Assembly: GCF_017357385.1 (NCBI RefSeq)
Contig: NZ_CP071632.1
Coordinates: 4,462,001 to 4,526,000 of the forward strand
Length of the DNA stretch: 64,000 nucleotides
Source of the DNA: Rhizobium sp. NZLR1
Lineage (GTDB): Bacteria > Pseudomonadota > Alphaproteobacteria > Rhizobiales > Rhizobiaceae
Reading direction: 5' to 3'
The notes beneath the pieces were generated by a model. The model was not told the DNA's origin, did not search any database, and was given only the letters and a program-made list of their open reading frames with translations. Positions within the stretch are counted from its first letter, which is position 1. Each line of letters starts with the position of its first letter. Position numbers and translations under genes: made by a program. This document shows positions 55,681-64,000 of the stretch, one piece after another.

Positions 55681-56874
55681 TTGGGAACGGACCTGCATGC
55701 GCCTTTGGGCGGCAACCGCAAAACCGGCAGCCGGCGGCCGGGTGTTTTGCGCCTGGGCCGCATCGCCGCCAGTCTTTGTCTTTTCGCGATAGGCGGCTTT
55801 TCCCTCTATACGGCGTTTCGCGGCGATGGGCTCGAACGCACCAAACCACCAGCGGCAGAACGAGCCGCAACGCCCCCCAATACGCCTCCGCCACCGACGA
55901 CAACCGCCACAAAGACGCCGGACGGCATGCCGCGCGCCGAACCGCGCTCAGGCGCCACTGTCGAACAGATGGTCACCGGCGACGGCTCCGTCGTCACCAA
56001 ATACAGCCCCCGCCCGCGCGATGGCAGCGGGCCGGTGCTTGTGGATGCCATGCAGATCGGCCAGGATCCGCGCATGGCGGCCCAGCCGAATGAAGCACTG
56101 CTCGAACAAACCCCGTTTGGCAGGCTTCCGATCGTCGGTCCCGATGGCCGGCGGCCGATGGATCAATATGCCCGTCCCGCGTCCGGCGCGCGCGGTGTCC
56201 GCATCGCCATCGTCGTCAGCGGCCTCGGGCTCAGCCAGACCGGAACGCAGCGCGCCATCGCTGAATTGCCGGAGGAAATCACCTTTGCCTTTGCCGCAAG
56301 CGGCAACAGCCTGCAGCGCTGGATGCAGGAAGCCCGCCGCGGCGGCCACGAAATTCTTCTGCAAGTGCCGCTCGAGCCGTTTGATTACCCGACGAATGAT
56401 CCCGGTCCGGAAACGCTGCTGACCACGAAACCGCCCGCCCGCAATATCGAGAACCTGCACAAGGCGATGGGCGAGATCACCAATTATACCGGCGTCATGA
56501 ATTATCTCGGCGGACGTTTCCTGTCCGATTCCACCGCCATGGAACCTGTCATGCGCGATATCGGCAAGCGCGGCCTGCTGTTCCTCGACGACGGCACGTC
56601 GGCGCAGTCGAAGACGGCGGCGGTCGCCAAGGGAACCGAACTGCCCTATGCCTTCGCCGATCTGCAGCTCGATGGCCAGCTCGATATAAACGCCGTACTG
56701 AAGAAGCTCGACGAGCTCGAGCGCATTGCCCGCAAGAACGGCCAGGCAATCGGCGTCGCTTCGGCTTTCGATGAGAGTGTTGACGCCATCGCCAAATGGA
56801 GCGAGGAGGCTGCGATGCGCGGCATCGAGATCGTCGGCGTCGCCGCCCTTTCCACCGATCCTCGTAACCCCTGA
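55681..56874 (+). CDS. Divergent polysaccharide deacetylase family protein (YibQ-like)
   Basis: 397 residues. An N-terminal transmembrane anchor at about 27-46, a Pro/Thr-rich linker to about 90, then a NodB-like barrel: RIAIVVSGLGLSQTGTQRAIAELP, the expected HxxxH metal motifs being replaced, and MNYLGGRFLSDSTAMEPVM. It is the divergent branch (DUF610) that often sits next to ctpA and envC. The function is unknown, probably at the cell envelope. A TTG start at 55681 with GGAG about 11 bases upstream. Confidence 0.85.
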   Translation: MGTDLHAPLGGNRKTGSRRPGVLRLGRIAASLCLFAIGGFSLYTAFRGDGLERTKPPAAERAATPPNTPPPPTTTATKTPDGMPRAEPRSGATVEQMVTGDGSVVTKYSPRPRDGSGPVLVDAMQIGQDPRMAAQPNEALLEQTPFGRLPIVGPDGRRPMDQYARPASGARGVRIAIVVSGLGLSQTGTQRAIAELPEEITFAFAASGNSLQRWMQEARRGGHEILLQVPLEPFDYPTNDPGPETLLTTKPPARNIENLHKAMGEITNYTGVMNYLGGRFLSDSTAMEPVMRDIGKRGLLFLDDGTSAQSKTAAVAKGTELPYAFADLQLDGQLDINAVLKKLDELERIARKNGQAIGVASAFDESVDAIAKWSEEAAMRGIEIVGVAALSTDPRNP

Positions 56875-56907
56875 AATCCCCGAGAAAATCCTTGAACGGA
56901 GAAGAAG

Positions 56908-57441
56908 ATGAGCCAGGCGACCGTGAAAGCCGAGGATCTGCCCTACCGCCCTTGCGTCGGCGTAATGATCCTGAACCGCGCTGGCCTTGTCTGGGCTGGA
57001 CGACGCATTCCCGACGGCAATTCGGAGTATGACGGCTCGCCGCAGCTCTGGCAGATGCCTCAAGGGGGCATCGACGAGGGCGAGGATCCATTGGACGCCG
57101 CCTACCGCGAACTCTACGAGGAGACCGGCATCAAGACGGTGACCTTGCTTGCCGAAGCGAGAGACTGGATCAACTATGATCTGCCGCCGGCACTGATCGG
57201 TATCGGGCTAAGGGGAAAGTTCCGCGGCCAGACGCAGCGCTGGTTCGCCTTCCGCTTCGACGGCGACGACAGCGAGATCGCCATCAATCCGCCGCCTGGC
57301 GGCCACGAGCCGGAATTCGATTCCTGGGAATGGAAGCCGATGCAGGAATTGCCGAGGCTGATCGTTTCCTTCAAGCGCAGCGTCTACGATCAGGTGGTGG
57401 CCGAATTCCAGCATCTGGCAGGACTGCAATCGGAAGACTGA
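56908..57441 (+). CDS. rppH: RNA pyrophosphohydrolase
   Basis: 177 residues. The Nudix box is complete: [20 protein letters not shown], then [18 protein letters not shown] and [12 protein letters not shown] are the RppH/InvA signatures. It removes pyrophosphate from 5' triphosphate mRNA ends and so starts decay. Last in the run of housekeeping genes and convergent with bfr. Confidence 0.96.
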   Translation: MSQATVKAEDLPYRPCVGVMILNRAGLVWAGRRIPDGNSEYDGSPQLWQMPQGGIDEGEDPLDAAYRELYEETGIKTVTLLAEARDWINYDLPPALIGIGLRGKFRGQTQRWFAFRFDGDDSEIAINPPPGGHEPEFDSWEWKPMQELPRLIVSFKRSVYDQVVAEFQHLAGLQSED

Positions 57442-57493
57442 TCGATACGGGCTGAGCGGACTGGTCGGCACCTGATACTGTCAGATGCGGAAC

Positions 57494-57515
57494 ACCGGCC
57501 GCCCAGGCGGCCGGT
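57494..57515. terminator. Terminator between rppH and bfr
   Basis: ACCGGCCGCC and GGCGGCCGGT pair around a short loop; TTTG follows on the plus strand. Shared by the two convergent genes. Confidence 0.65.
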
Positions 57516-57528
57516 TTGTCATCGAATA

Positions 57529-58014
57529 CTATTCAGCTTCGTTGGCGGAATCGGCGTTGAGCTGGCCGTATTTGCTCTCGCCGATTTTCCCGAGCAGATC
57601 GAGCTGCGTTTCGAGGAAGTCGATATGGCCTTCCTCATCCATCAGCAGCTCTTCGAAGAGCTTCATCGAAACGTAATCACCGGCCTCGTGACAGATATCG
57701 CGCGATTTCTTGTAGGCCGCGCGGGCGTCGTATTCGCCGGCGAGATCGGCTTCCAGCACTTCCTTGACGTTCTGGCCGATGCGCAGAGGCGCAAGGGTCT
57801 GCAGATTGGGATGGCCTTCGAGGAAAATGATGCGGGCAACAAGCCGGTCGGCATGATGCATCTCTTCGATGGATTCGGCGCGCTCCTTTTTGGCGAGCTT
57901 GGTGTAGCCCCAGTCCTCAAGCAGACGATAGTGAACCCAATATTGATTGACCGCCCCGAGCTCGAGGAACAACGCCTCGTTAAGCCGCTCGATGACCTTT
58001 TTGTCGCCTTTCAA
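57529..58014 (-). CDS. bfr: Bacterioferritin
   Basis: 161 residues. A TTG start at 58014 gives [20 protein letters not shown], the invariant Bfr start, with AGGAGAG 7 bases before it; the ATG further upstream (58038) would add an unconserved tail. The ferroxidase residues E18, E51, H54 (EEMHHADRL, where M52 binds haem), E94, E127 and H130 are all in place. It forms a 24-subunit iron store with haem. Its start lies inside the end of bfd, so the two are coupled. Confidence 0.95.
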   Translation of the reverse strand: MKGDKKVIERLNEALFLELGAVNQYWVHYRLLEDWGYTKLAKKERAESIEEMHHADRLVARIIFLEGHPNLQTLAPLRIGQNVKEVLEADLAGEYDARAAYKKSRDICHEAGDYVSMKLFEELLMDEEGHIDFLETQLDLLGKIGESKYGQLNADSANEAE

Positions 58015-58291
58015 TGTCCGCTCTCCTGTTTTCCTCATGGAATTGCTTCAAGCGGGACATGAAATCAAATATCTCGGCCTCCGTCGAGTGGCGACGGGCA
58101 TGATACTCCTCGGTTGTCTGCACAATGATGTCGACGACGTTTGGAAAGCAGCCACAGCAACGACCGCGTTTTTCCATGGCGTGATAGACCTTCGCCGGCA
58201 CGATAAGCTGCCAACAGTCTTCGTCGAGAAGGTTGGTGATAACCTCCCGGATTTCCTTGTCGGTTATATAATTGCAGCTGCAGACAAGCAC
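57980..58291 (-). CDS. bfd: Bacterioferritin-associated ferredoxin
   Basis: 103 residues, longer than the 64-residue E. coli Bfd. A GTG start at 58291 gives [14 protein letters not shown]; the CxC and the later GRCCGCFPN supply four cysteines for a [2Fe-2S] cluster. It reduces haem in bacterioferritin to release iron. Beyond the cluster domain it has a ~40-residue tail ([19 protein letters not shown]...) unlike E. coli. Its last 35 bases overlap bfr. A half-site TTCTGCTAAA upstream resembles iron-regulator boxes but is weak. Confidence 0.9.
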   Translation of the reverse strand: MLVCSCNYITDKEIREVITNLLDEDCWQLIVPAKVYHAMEKRGRCCGCFPNVVDIIVQTTEEYHARRHSTEAEIFDFMSRLKQFHEENRRADIERRQKGHRAA

Positions 58292-58500
58292 GTCTTCATT
58301 CCAAACATGACACTGACTATCGTGTTTTCTGCTAAAGAAGATGGTGGCTGTCAAGAAAAAATTCGAGCCCCGCATCAGAGAACAGCGGCGTCCGAATCGG
58401 GCCACAGGCATATCGCTGGTGATTATGTAGCGGTTCCAGGGGGATGCAGCCAGAAAGCAGATGAAGGCGCACCGCATGGCCCTGATCGGTGCGATATTTA
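58292..58500. other. bfd upstream region / dnaE2 3' flank
   Basis: About 210 bases. It holds the bfd promoter. I see TTTAGCAGAAAAC on the minus strand, a possible partial Irr-type site, but no complete dyad. No small gene or RNA. Confidence 0.4.
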
Positions 58501-61500
58501 TTAATGGAAGTTGCGGCCGCGCGGCATCACCACAGCGGTTTCCGCTGCGCCGGAATTGCTGTCTGTGGCAGCCATCCGTTTTTCCAGCTCCGCCCTCTCT
58601 TGTGCAAGCTTTTTCTGCCGCTGATCGACTCCCGGTCTCAGCACTTCGTCTGCTCGCTCGCAGACCCCGAAACGCCGGGCCTCGCGTTGCAGGATACCGA
58701 GCGTCGGCGTCATGTCTTCGATATGCTCGACGACGGTATGGATCACACCGCTCTGGCTTTGCAGCCTGCCGCGGATTTTCACCAGCCGGGCGCCCATCAC
58801 AACCGAACGGTATGTGTCGAATATCTTGTTCCAGACGATTGCATTGGCCACCCCGGTCTCGTCCTCAAGCGTCATGAAGATCACGCCCTTGGCCGAACCC
58901 GGCCGCTGGCGCACCAGCACGAGGCCTGCAATCGTCACCCGATGCCCGTTTGCGACCTTTAAAAGATCGACATTGCGCGTCACGCCCACCTTGCGCAATT
59001 CCTCGCGCAGGAAGGAGACCGGATGCGCCTTCAGCGACAGCGAGAGATAACGATAATCCTCGATGACCTGCTCTCCCGGCAGCATTTCAGGCAGCTTCGT
59101 TGCAGGCTCGATCTGGAGGTCGAGATGACGGGCCTGCTCGAAAAGCGGCAGCTCCTCGGCGGCGCTCTTCACATCCAGCGCCCGCACAGCCCAGAGCGCG
59201 TCGCGTCGTGATAGTTTGAGGGATTGGAACGCATCCGCATCCGCCAGTCGCTCGATGACGGATTTCTGCAGGCCAGACCGCAGCCAGAGATCCCGAACGG
59301 AGCTGTAGCCTTTGCCTCGATTTCTGATGAGCAGCTCCATCTCTTTATCCGAAACGCCCTTGATCTGCCGAAAGCCGAGCCGCACCGCGTGCCGTGCCTT
59401 GATGACCCCGCGCATCTCATGGTGGCGAAAATCGATGGCATTCGGATCGAAAGCGGCCGCTTCCAGACCGCAGTCCCAGTCGGATTCGTTGATGTCGACC
59501 GGCAGGATTTTTACCCCGTGCTCGCGTGCATCCCGCACCAGCTGCGCCGGCGCATAAAACCCCATGGGCTGGGAATTCAGCATCGCCGCGCAGAAGACGT
59601 CGGGATAATAGGCCTTGAGCCATGAGGAGGCATAGACCAGCAGTGCAAAGGAGGCGGCATGGCTTTCAGGGAAACCATATTCACCGAAGCCTTTGATCTG
59701 GTTGAAACACTGCTGTGCAAATTCCGGGGCATAATCCTTTGAGACCATTCCCTCGAGGAACCGCTTCTCGAAATTGCCGATCGTGCCGGTTCGCTTGAAT
59801 GTCGCCATCGCTCTGCGAAGCTTGTCGGCTTCTCCAGGCGCAAAGCCTGCAGCTGTGATGGCGATCTGCATCGCCTGTTCCTGGAACAACGGCACGCCGA
59901 GGGTTCTTTCCAGAACCGCTTCCAGCTCCTTACTCGGATATTCGATCGGGATATTCTTGGCCCGCTGCTCCCGGCGCTTCAGATAGGGATGTACCATATC
60001 GCCCTGGATCGGTCCTGGCCGGACGATCGCCACCTCGATGACGAGGTCGTAGAATACCTTCGGCTTAAGACGCGGCAGCATGCTCATCTGCGCCCGGCTC
60101 TCGATCTGGAAGACGCCAAGCGTATCGGCCCGGCCCATCATCTCGTAAACCGGCCTGCCTTCGTCTCCATGCTCCCTGTTGCCGAGATCTGCGAGCGTCT
60201 TCTTCACGTCGTAATGCAGTTCAAGCAGCGAAAAACCCTTCCGCAAGCAGGTCAGCATGCCGAGCGCCAGCACATCCACCTTGAGGATCTTGACATTGTC
60301 GAGATCGTCCTTGTCCCATTCGATCATGTAGCGATCCGGCATTGCCGTCTTCATGATCGGCACCACTTCATCGAGCCGGTCCCGCGTGATGACGAAGCCG
60401 CCGACATGCTGGGTGAGGTGGCGCGGAAAGCCGAGAAGCTCGGAGGCATATTTCAGCACGTTCCTGGTGACCGGATCCTTGATATCGAGACCAGCCGCCT
60501 TTGCATCCCTCTCGGAAAGATTATCCTCCGACCAGCCCCAGATGAGGCTGCTGATCGCCGACTGGACATCCTCCGACAGCCCGAAGGCCTTGGCGACCTC
60601 GCGGCCGGCCGAACGGGTACGGTAGGTGGTCACCCCCGCCGTCAGCCCGGCATGTTCTCTTTTGTAGGTTCTGTAGATGAACTGGATGACCTCTTCGCGC
60701 CGATCATGCTCGAAATCGACATCGATATCCGGCGGTTCGTCGCGATCCATCGAAATGAAACGGTCGAACAGCAGCGTGCTCTTTTGAGGATCGACTTCCG
60801 TAATTTCGAGACAATAGCAGATGACCGAATTTGCCGCCGATCCGCGTCCTTGGCACAAGACCTTGAGGTCATAACGGGCGTGCTGGATGATCCTGTGAAC
60901 CGTCAGGAAGTAGGAAGCGTAGTTCTTGTCGCCGATGAGTTTTAACTCGTAATCGATCTGCGTCGCCACCTTGAGCGGAACACCCTCGGGATAGCGCCTT
61001 GCGGCTCCTGCCCTCGTCAGCCTCTCGAGCGTCTGCTGCGGTGTTTCGCCGGGATCGTTTTCAGGTGGATAATTATGCTCCAATTCCTTCAGCGAAAAGC
61101 TCAGCTTGCCGAAGAAGGCCTGGCTATTTTCGATCGCACCAGGATAGTCCCGGAAGATCCGGACCATTTCACGTGAATCCTTGAGGTAGCGCTCGGCATT
61201 CGGCGCCAGCAGGAATCCGGCTTGCGCTATCTGTATATGCTCCCGGATCGCGATCACCACATCCGAAAGCGGCCGGCGTTCAGGATGATGATAAAGCGGC
61301 TGGTTGGTCGCAATCAGCGGCACGCGATTTTGTGCCGCAAGCATGGCAAGCACCGCAAAGACCTGCCTGTCGCGGCCGTCATAGGCTGGCGCCAGCGCCA
61401 TAAAAAAAGCCTTGCGGAACCGTCTGCGAAATCGTTCCAGATAATCTTCCAGCGTCGACTGACCCGCCTGATGATCGATAAGGGTGCGATCGGGAACGAG

Positions 61501-61959
61501 CGCAAGCATCATCTCGTCCCCCCATTCCATCAGCTCCGCTTCCGTGAGAATGCAGCTTCCCTTGACCGCTTCTTCCTTCAGATTGCCGGCGCTGAGAAGA
61601 CGGCAGAGATTTGCCCAGCCCCGCCGATTGCGTGGGTAGGCGAGGATATCAGGCGTGTCATCGGAAAAGACGAGGCGGGCGCCCGGCTGAACCCGGATCG
61701 GATGGAGAATCGTTTCTTTTTTCCCTTGCTTCTCCGCCTGGGCCATAATCGCATCGCGGTTCTTGTATCTCTCCTCGAGCTGCTCCGCCTGCGCATGCGC
61801 CCTGACTACGCCGGCAACCGAATTCCGGTCCGCAATCCCGAGACCGCCGAGCCGGAGATGAGCGGCCTGCACGACCATCTCTTCCGGACTGGCGGCGCCT
61901 TCGAGAAACGAAAAATTCGTTCTCACGCCGATCTCGAAAAATGCGGACCCGCTCTTCAT
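58501..61959 (-). CDS. dnaE2: Error-prone DNA polymerase III alpha subunit homologue (ImuC)
   Basis: 1152 residues. PHP domain about 1-85 ([17 protein letters not shown]), polymerase core with [15 protein letters not shown] (catalytic Asp pair), [16 protein letters not shown] and [17 protein letters not shown], a helix-hairpin-helix and a C-terminal OB fold ([20 protein letters not shown]). All match DnaE2, the polymerase that copies damaged DNA with the imuA-imuB products. It is translationally coupled to imuB (ATGA overlap at 61956-61959). In alphaproteobacteria the operon is LexA-controlled; that promoter is outside this window. Confidence 0.96.
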   Translation of the reverse strand: MKSGSAFFEIGVRTNFSFLEGAASPEEMVVQAAHLRLGGLGIADRNSVAGVVRAHAQAEQLEERYKNRDAIMAQAEKQGKKETILHPIRVQPGARLVFSDDTPDILAYPRNRRGWANLCRLLSAGNLKEEAVKGSCILTEAELMEWGDEMMLALVPDRTLIDHQAGQSTLEDYLERFRRRFRKAFFMALAPAYDGRDRQVFAVLAMLAAQNRVPLIATNQPLYHHPERRPLSDVVIAIREHIQIAQAGFLLAPNAERYLKDSREMVRIFRDYPGAIENSQAFFGKLSFSLKELEHNYPPENDPGETPQQTLERLTRAGAARRYPEGVPLKVATQIDYELKLIGDKNYASYFLTVHRIIQHARYDLKVLCQGRGSAANSVICYCLEITEVDPQKSTLLFDRFISMDRDEPPDIDVDFEHDRREEVIQFIYRTYKREHAGLTAGVTTYRTRSAGREVAKAFGLSEDVQSAISSLIWGWSEDNLSERDAKAAGLDIKDPVTRNVLKYASELLGFPRHLTQHVGGFVITRDRLDEVVPIMKTAMPDRYMIEWDKDDLDNVKILKVDVLALGMLTCLRKGFSLLELHYDVKKTLADLGNREHGDEGRPVYEMMGRADTLGVFQIESRAQMSMLPRLKPKVFYDLVIEVAIVRPGPIQGDMVHPYLKRREQRAKNIPIEYPSKELEAVLERTLGVPLFQEQAMQIAITAAGFAPGEADKLRRAMATFKRTGTIGNFEKRFLEGMVSKDYAPEFAQQCFNQIKGFGEYGFPESHAASFALLVYASSWLKAYYPDVFCAAMLNSQPMGFYAPAQLVRDAREHGVKILPVDINESDWDCGLEAAAFDPNAIDFRHHEMRGVIKARHAVRLGFRQIKGVSDKEMELLIRNRGKGYSSVRDLWLRSGLQKSVIERLADADAFQSLKLSRRDALWAVRALDVKSAAEELPLFEQARHLDLQIEPATKLPEMLPGEQVIEDYRYLSLSLKAHPVSFLREELRKVGVTRNVDLLKVANGHRVTIAGLVLVRQRPGSAKGVIFMTLEDETGVANAIVWNKIFDTYRSVVMGARLVKIRGRLQSQSGVIHTVVEHIEDMTPTLGILQREARRFGVCERADEVLRPGVDQRQKKLAQERAELEKRMAATDSNSGAAETAVVMPRGRNFH

Positions 61960-63566
61960 GCAAACACACCGTGCATGAACCAGCGGGGATCAAGTTCCCG
62001 GCCGTAGAAACCGCGACGATAGATCCAGAAGCGATGTCCGGTCTCGTCCTCGATACGGAAATAGTCACGCGCCTCGGCGTCATCCCCGTCGATCCACCAC
62101 TCCATGGCGATCCGTTCCGGCCCTTCGCTTCTTGCCACCTGATGCTGCATGCGCCGCCAGCGGAAAACCTGCGGCGGGCCATCGGGCACTTCGGCAAGCA
62201 TGATTTCGACCGGCTCCGGCGTGGCAAAGAGCCGTAGCGGACGCTCTTGGCGGAAAGGAAGTTGGATGTCCTGCGCCGCTTTCCGCCTGGGAAGACTATC
62301 CATCACAGGAACCGTGATGACGGCGCGTTCCGGCACATGGCTCTCGCGGAGCTGGAAGCTTTGCAGGCAATCCGCGCCAAGCCGGGCCGAGACCCGATCG
62401 ACGAAGGCCGAAAGCGAGATTTCTCCCTGGCGGTCGCCCTCGAAATCAGCCTGTGCCTCGTTGAAGGGATCATGCCGCAACACATTCAACCGCAGGATTT
62501 CGAAACCATAGCCGGCATCGAGATCGTCATAGACCGCCTGCAATCGCTCGGAAAAAAGCCCGGCAATGAACTTTGGTTCGCGAAGCGGCTGCGAAGCGCC
62601 GACGGAGATACGAAAGACCCTGCCGTCGACCCGGAACAGCACCAGTTCGAACACCCGCCCGCCGGCGCCTCGCGCCTCCAGCGACGGCTGCAGCGACATG
62701 GCGACCTGCCTGGTGACGGCAAGGATCTGTTCTTCCGTCCCGATCGGCTCGATCAGGCGGCTTTCGGCCGAGAGACTGGCAACCGGACGCCGGGGCGAGA
62801 CCGGCTCCTCTTCACGTCCGAGCGCCTGATCGAGACGCAGAAGCAGCCCCGGGCCGAACCGGCGGGTCAGCGGCGCCCGCGGTGCATCGATGACGTCGCC
62901 GACATATTTCAGACCGAGCTTCTTCAGGGCATCGACGGTTCGTCCTTCCAGCCGCAAGGCCGCGACCGGCAAGGGCAGCAGCACATGCTCCGTTTCCTCG
63001 TCCTCGATCACGCCGCCTTGCCCGAAGCGCGACGCGGCCCAGGAAAGGCCTGGCGACGACGAGATCGCCCCGCGCGCATCGAACCCCATATGAAAAAGCC
63101 GCGACAGCACATCCTTGAGAAGCGTCTTTTCCCCGCCGAAGAGATGGGCGCAGCCGCTAATATCCAGAAACAGGCCGTCCTTGCCGTCGAACGCCACCAG
63201 CGGCGTATAGCGGTCGCACCAGTCGGCAATGGCCTCCAGCAACCGGCGGTCGGCCTCCGGATCCTCTTCCGCGACCTCGAGCAATGGGTACATGGCGCGC
63301 GCTTCGGCAACGCCCTGCTCCTTCTTCAGGCCCAGCCTCTCGGCCAACTCGTCCAGAGCCGTCAGTCGCATCGCATTGTTGAGCTTGCCGGAACAGACGA
63401 TAGGCGGCGTCTCAGGACGCCCTTTCGAACGCCAGGAGAGCCCCCACCGCCTGCGGGCGATTCGGTCCGTTGGCAGATGCGGGAAGCTGAGCGCTAGAAT
63501 CCGTTGACTGTTCGCTTGGAGGACGAACGAGGTTTGGTTCGGCGACAGGGAGAAATTCGCGTTCAT
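61956..63566 (-). CDS. imuB: Y-family polymerase-like mutagenesis protein ImuB
   Basis: 536 residues. The fold of Y-family polymerases is seen ([55 protein letters not shown]), but the acidic residues needed for catalysis are not kept, as known for ImuB, which acts as a scaffold linking ImuA, DnaE2 and the beta clamp. The only plausible start is ATG 63566, which lies 155 bases inside imuA. It overlaps dnaE2 by four bases. Confidence 0.92.
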   Translation of the reverse strand: MNANFSLSPNQTSFVLQANSQRILALSFPHLPTDRIARRRWGLSWRSKGRPETPPIVCSGKLNNAMRLTALDELAERLGLKKEQGVAEARAMYPLLEVAEEDPEADRRLLEAIADWCDRYTPLVAFDGKDGLFLDISGCAHLFGGEKTLLKDVLSRLFHMGFDARGAISSSPGLSWAASRFGQGGVIEDEETEHVLLPLPVAALRLEGRTVDALKKLGLKYVGDVIDAPRAPLTRRFGPGLLLRLDQALGREEEPVSPRRPVASLSAESRLIEPIGTEEQILAVTRQVAMSLQPSLEARGAGGRVFELVLFRVDGRVFRISVGASQPLREPKFIAGLFSERLQAVYDDLDAGYGFEILRLNVLRHDPFNEAQADFEGDRQGEISLSAFVDRVSARLGADCLQSFQLRESHVPERAVITVPVMDSLPRRKAAQDIQLPFRQERPLRLFATPEPVEIMLAEVPDGPPQVFRWRRMQHQVARSEGPERIAMEWWIDGDDAEARDYFRIEDETGHRFWIYRRGFYGRELDPRWFMHGVFA

Positions 63567-64000
63567 GGGGGTTCCACTCCAGAAAAAAGGAGAGCGGGGC
63601 CGGGTTACGGCTCTTCTCCAGCGTCAGACGGAAAATCGGATTGCCGATGCTGCCGGAAAGCTTCGATCCATCCGGCAATGGCCGCAGACCGGACGGGGCC
63701 GGCTCGACATGCAGACGGAAGGCCGCGCTGCTCGCCTCCTCCGCCCCGGCTTGACGGACAATAAAGAGCGGACGGCGGGCAGCACGCGCCCGAAGGCTGA
63801 GCCTGCGGCTTTCGGTCAGACCGAAATGGGCGGGATTGCCGCGCACTTCGAAGATGACGGCCGAAAAAGCAGCGCTTTCCACCGCCGTCTCCACCAGCCA
63901 GAGCGCCTCGTCCAGCTTGCGCGGCGCCGCATGGAGAAACCGCTCCGGGCTCAGCCCGAAATCCAGAAGCCCGGGGGCATAGGGACGGCCGGCCTCCAGC
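63412..64000 (-). CDS. imuA: Mutagenesis protein ImuA, C-terminal part (cut by window edge)
   Basis: The last 195 codons are present; the start lies beyond 64000. The visible chain has LLDFGLSPERFLHAAPRKLDEALWL, then ESAAFSAVIFEVRGNPAHFGLTESRRLSLRA, and [12 protein letters not shown], all RecA-like ImuA features. It interacts with ImuB and RecA during SOS mutagenesis. Its last ~50 residues (after WNPHERE) are encoded in the region overlapping imuB. Confidence 0.88.
   Translation of the reverse strand, partial: LEAGRPYAPGLLDFGLSPERFLHAAPRKLDEALWLVETAVESAAFSAVIFEVRGNPAHFGLTESRRLSLRARAARRPLFIVRQAGAEEASSAAFRLHVEPAPSGLRPLPDGSKLSGSIGNPIFRLTLEKSRNPAPLSFFLEWNPHEREFLPVAEPNLVRPPSEQSTDSSAQLPASANGPNRPQAVGALLAFERAS

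Noticed and set aside
57947..58504. A 185-codon plus-strand frame over bfd
   Set aside because: It is antisense to bfd, whose four cysteines and neighbour bfr make it the real gene.

Overview
The window is a GC-rich alphaproteobacterial chromosome segment. The best fit is a Rhizobium of the R. etli / R. leguminosarum type. Supporting evidence is the linkage pyc - expR-like luxR gene - ndvA, which is also known in Sinorhizobium, next to opgC and an ndvB/chvB-type cyclic beta-1,2-glucan synthase. Other support comes from rhizobial intergenic palindromic repeats, a three-hairpin anti-Shine-Dalgarno small RNA of the alpha-r14/'cuckoo' type, and an imuA-imuB-dnaE2 mutagenesis cassette. No phage, insertion sequence, CRISPR array or rRNA was seen. 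Content is essentially chromosomal core plus transport operons.

Layout. 1-1318: a DeoR-type regulator and a truncated MFS transporter (minus strand). 1608-3926: a three-gene cystine-type polar amino-acid ABC transporter. 3971-8210: an FMN reductase and pyruvate carboxylase. 8427-21966: an ExpR-like orphan quorum-sensing regulator, the glucan exporter ndvA, a VOC-fold protein, an OpgC-type glucan substituent transferase and the 2.8-k-residue glucan synthase ndvB, forming a periplasmic cyclic glucan region. 22532-23028: two small unknown genes. 23191-29525: a dipeptide ABC operon headed by a dipeptidase. 29683-33283: a ribose/inositol-type sugar ABC operon. 33611-38022: a DUF1993 protein, a phosphonate-monoester-hydrolase-like sulfatase overlapping galE, a ThuA-like protein and a DUF2934 protein. 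38224-40256: a DUF6880-type protein and a frameshifted DsbA-like gene. 40309-40398: tRNA-Ser(CGA). 40703-47844: rplU-rpmA, two overlapping GNAT genes, an exonuclease-endonuclease-phosphatase protein, then obgE-proB-proA-nadD. 47862-47985: the predicted small RNA on the minus strand. 48335-51475: modABC with a convergent short modE. 51684-57441: rsfS, rlmH, an EnvC-like murein hydrolase activator, ctpA, a YibQ-like divergent polysaccharide deacetylase and rppH. 57529-58291: overlapping bfr and bfd. 58501-64000: dnaE2, imuB and the 3' part of imuA.

How the parts work together. NdvB makes cyclic beta-1,2-glucan at the inner membrane, NdvA exports it, and OpgC probably adds succinyl groups, with an orphan LuxR regulator next door. 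The molybdate region pairs modABC with modE and with two ModE-box-like dyads that I can read upstream of modA. The rsfS-to-rppH stretch collects ribosome, cell-wall and RNA-turnover housekeeping genes. The SOS-type cassette at the right edge makes a mutagenic lesion-bypass polymerase system.

The strongest non-coding signal is the minus-strand transcript between nadD and modA. It has three stem-loops, each presenting a CCUCC-type sequence in its loop, and the last one doubles as an intrinsic terminator. Just upstream of its -10-like element lies a perfect 25-bp palindrome.

All names rest on reading translated sequence and remembered family features; no database search was run.
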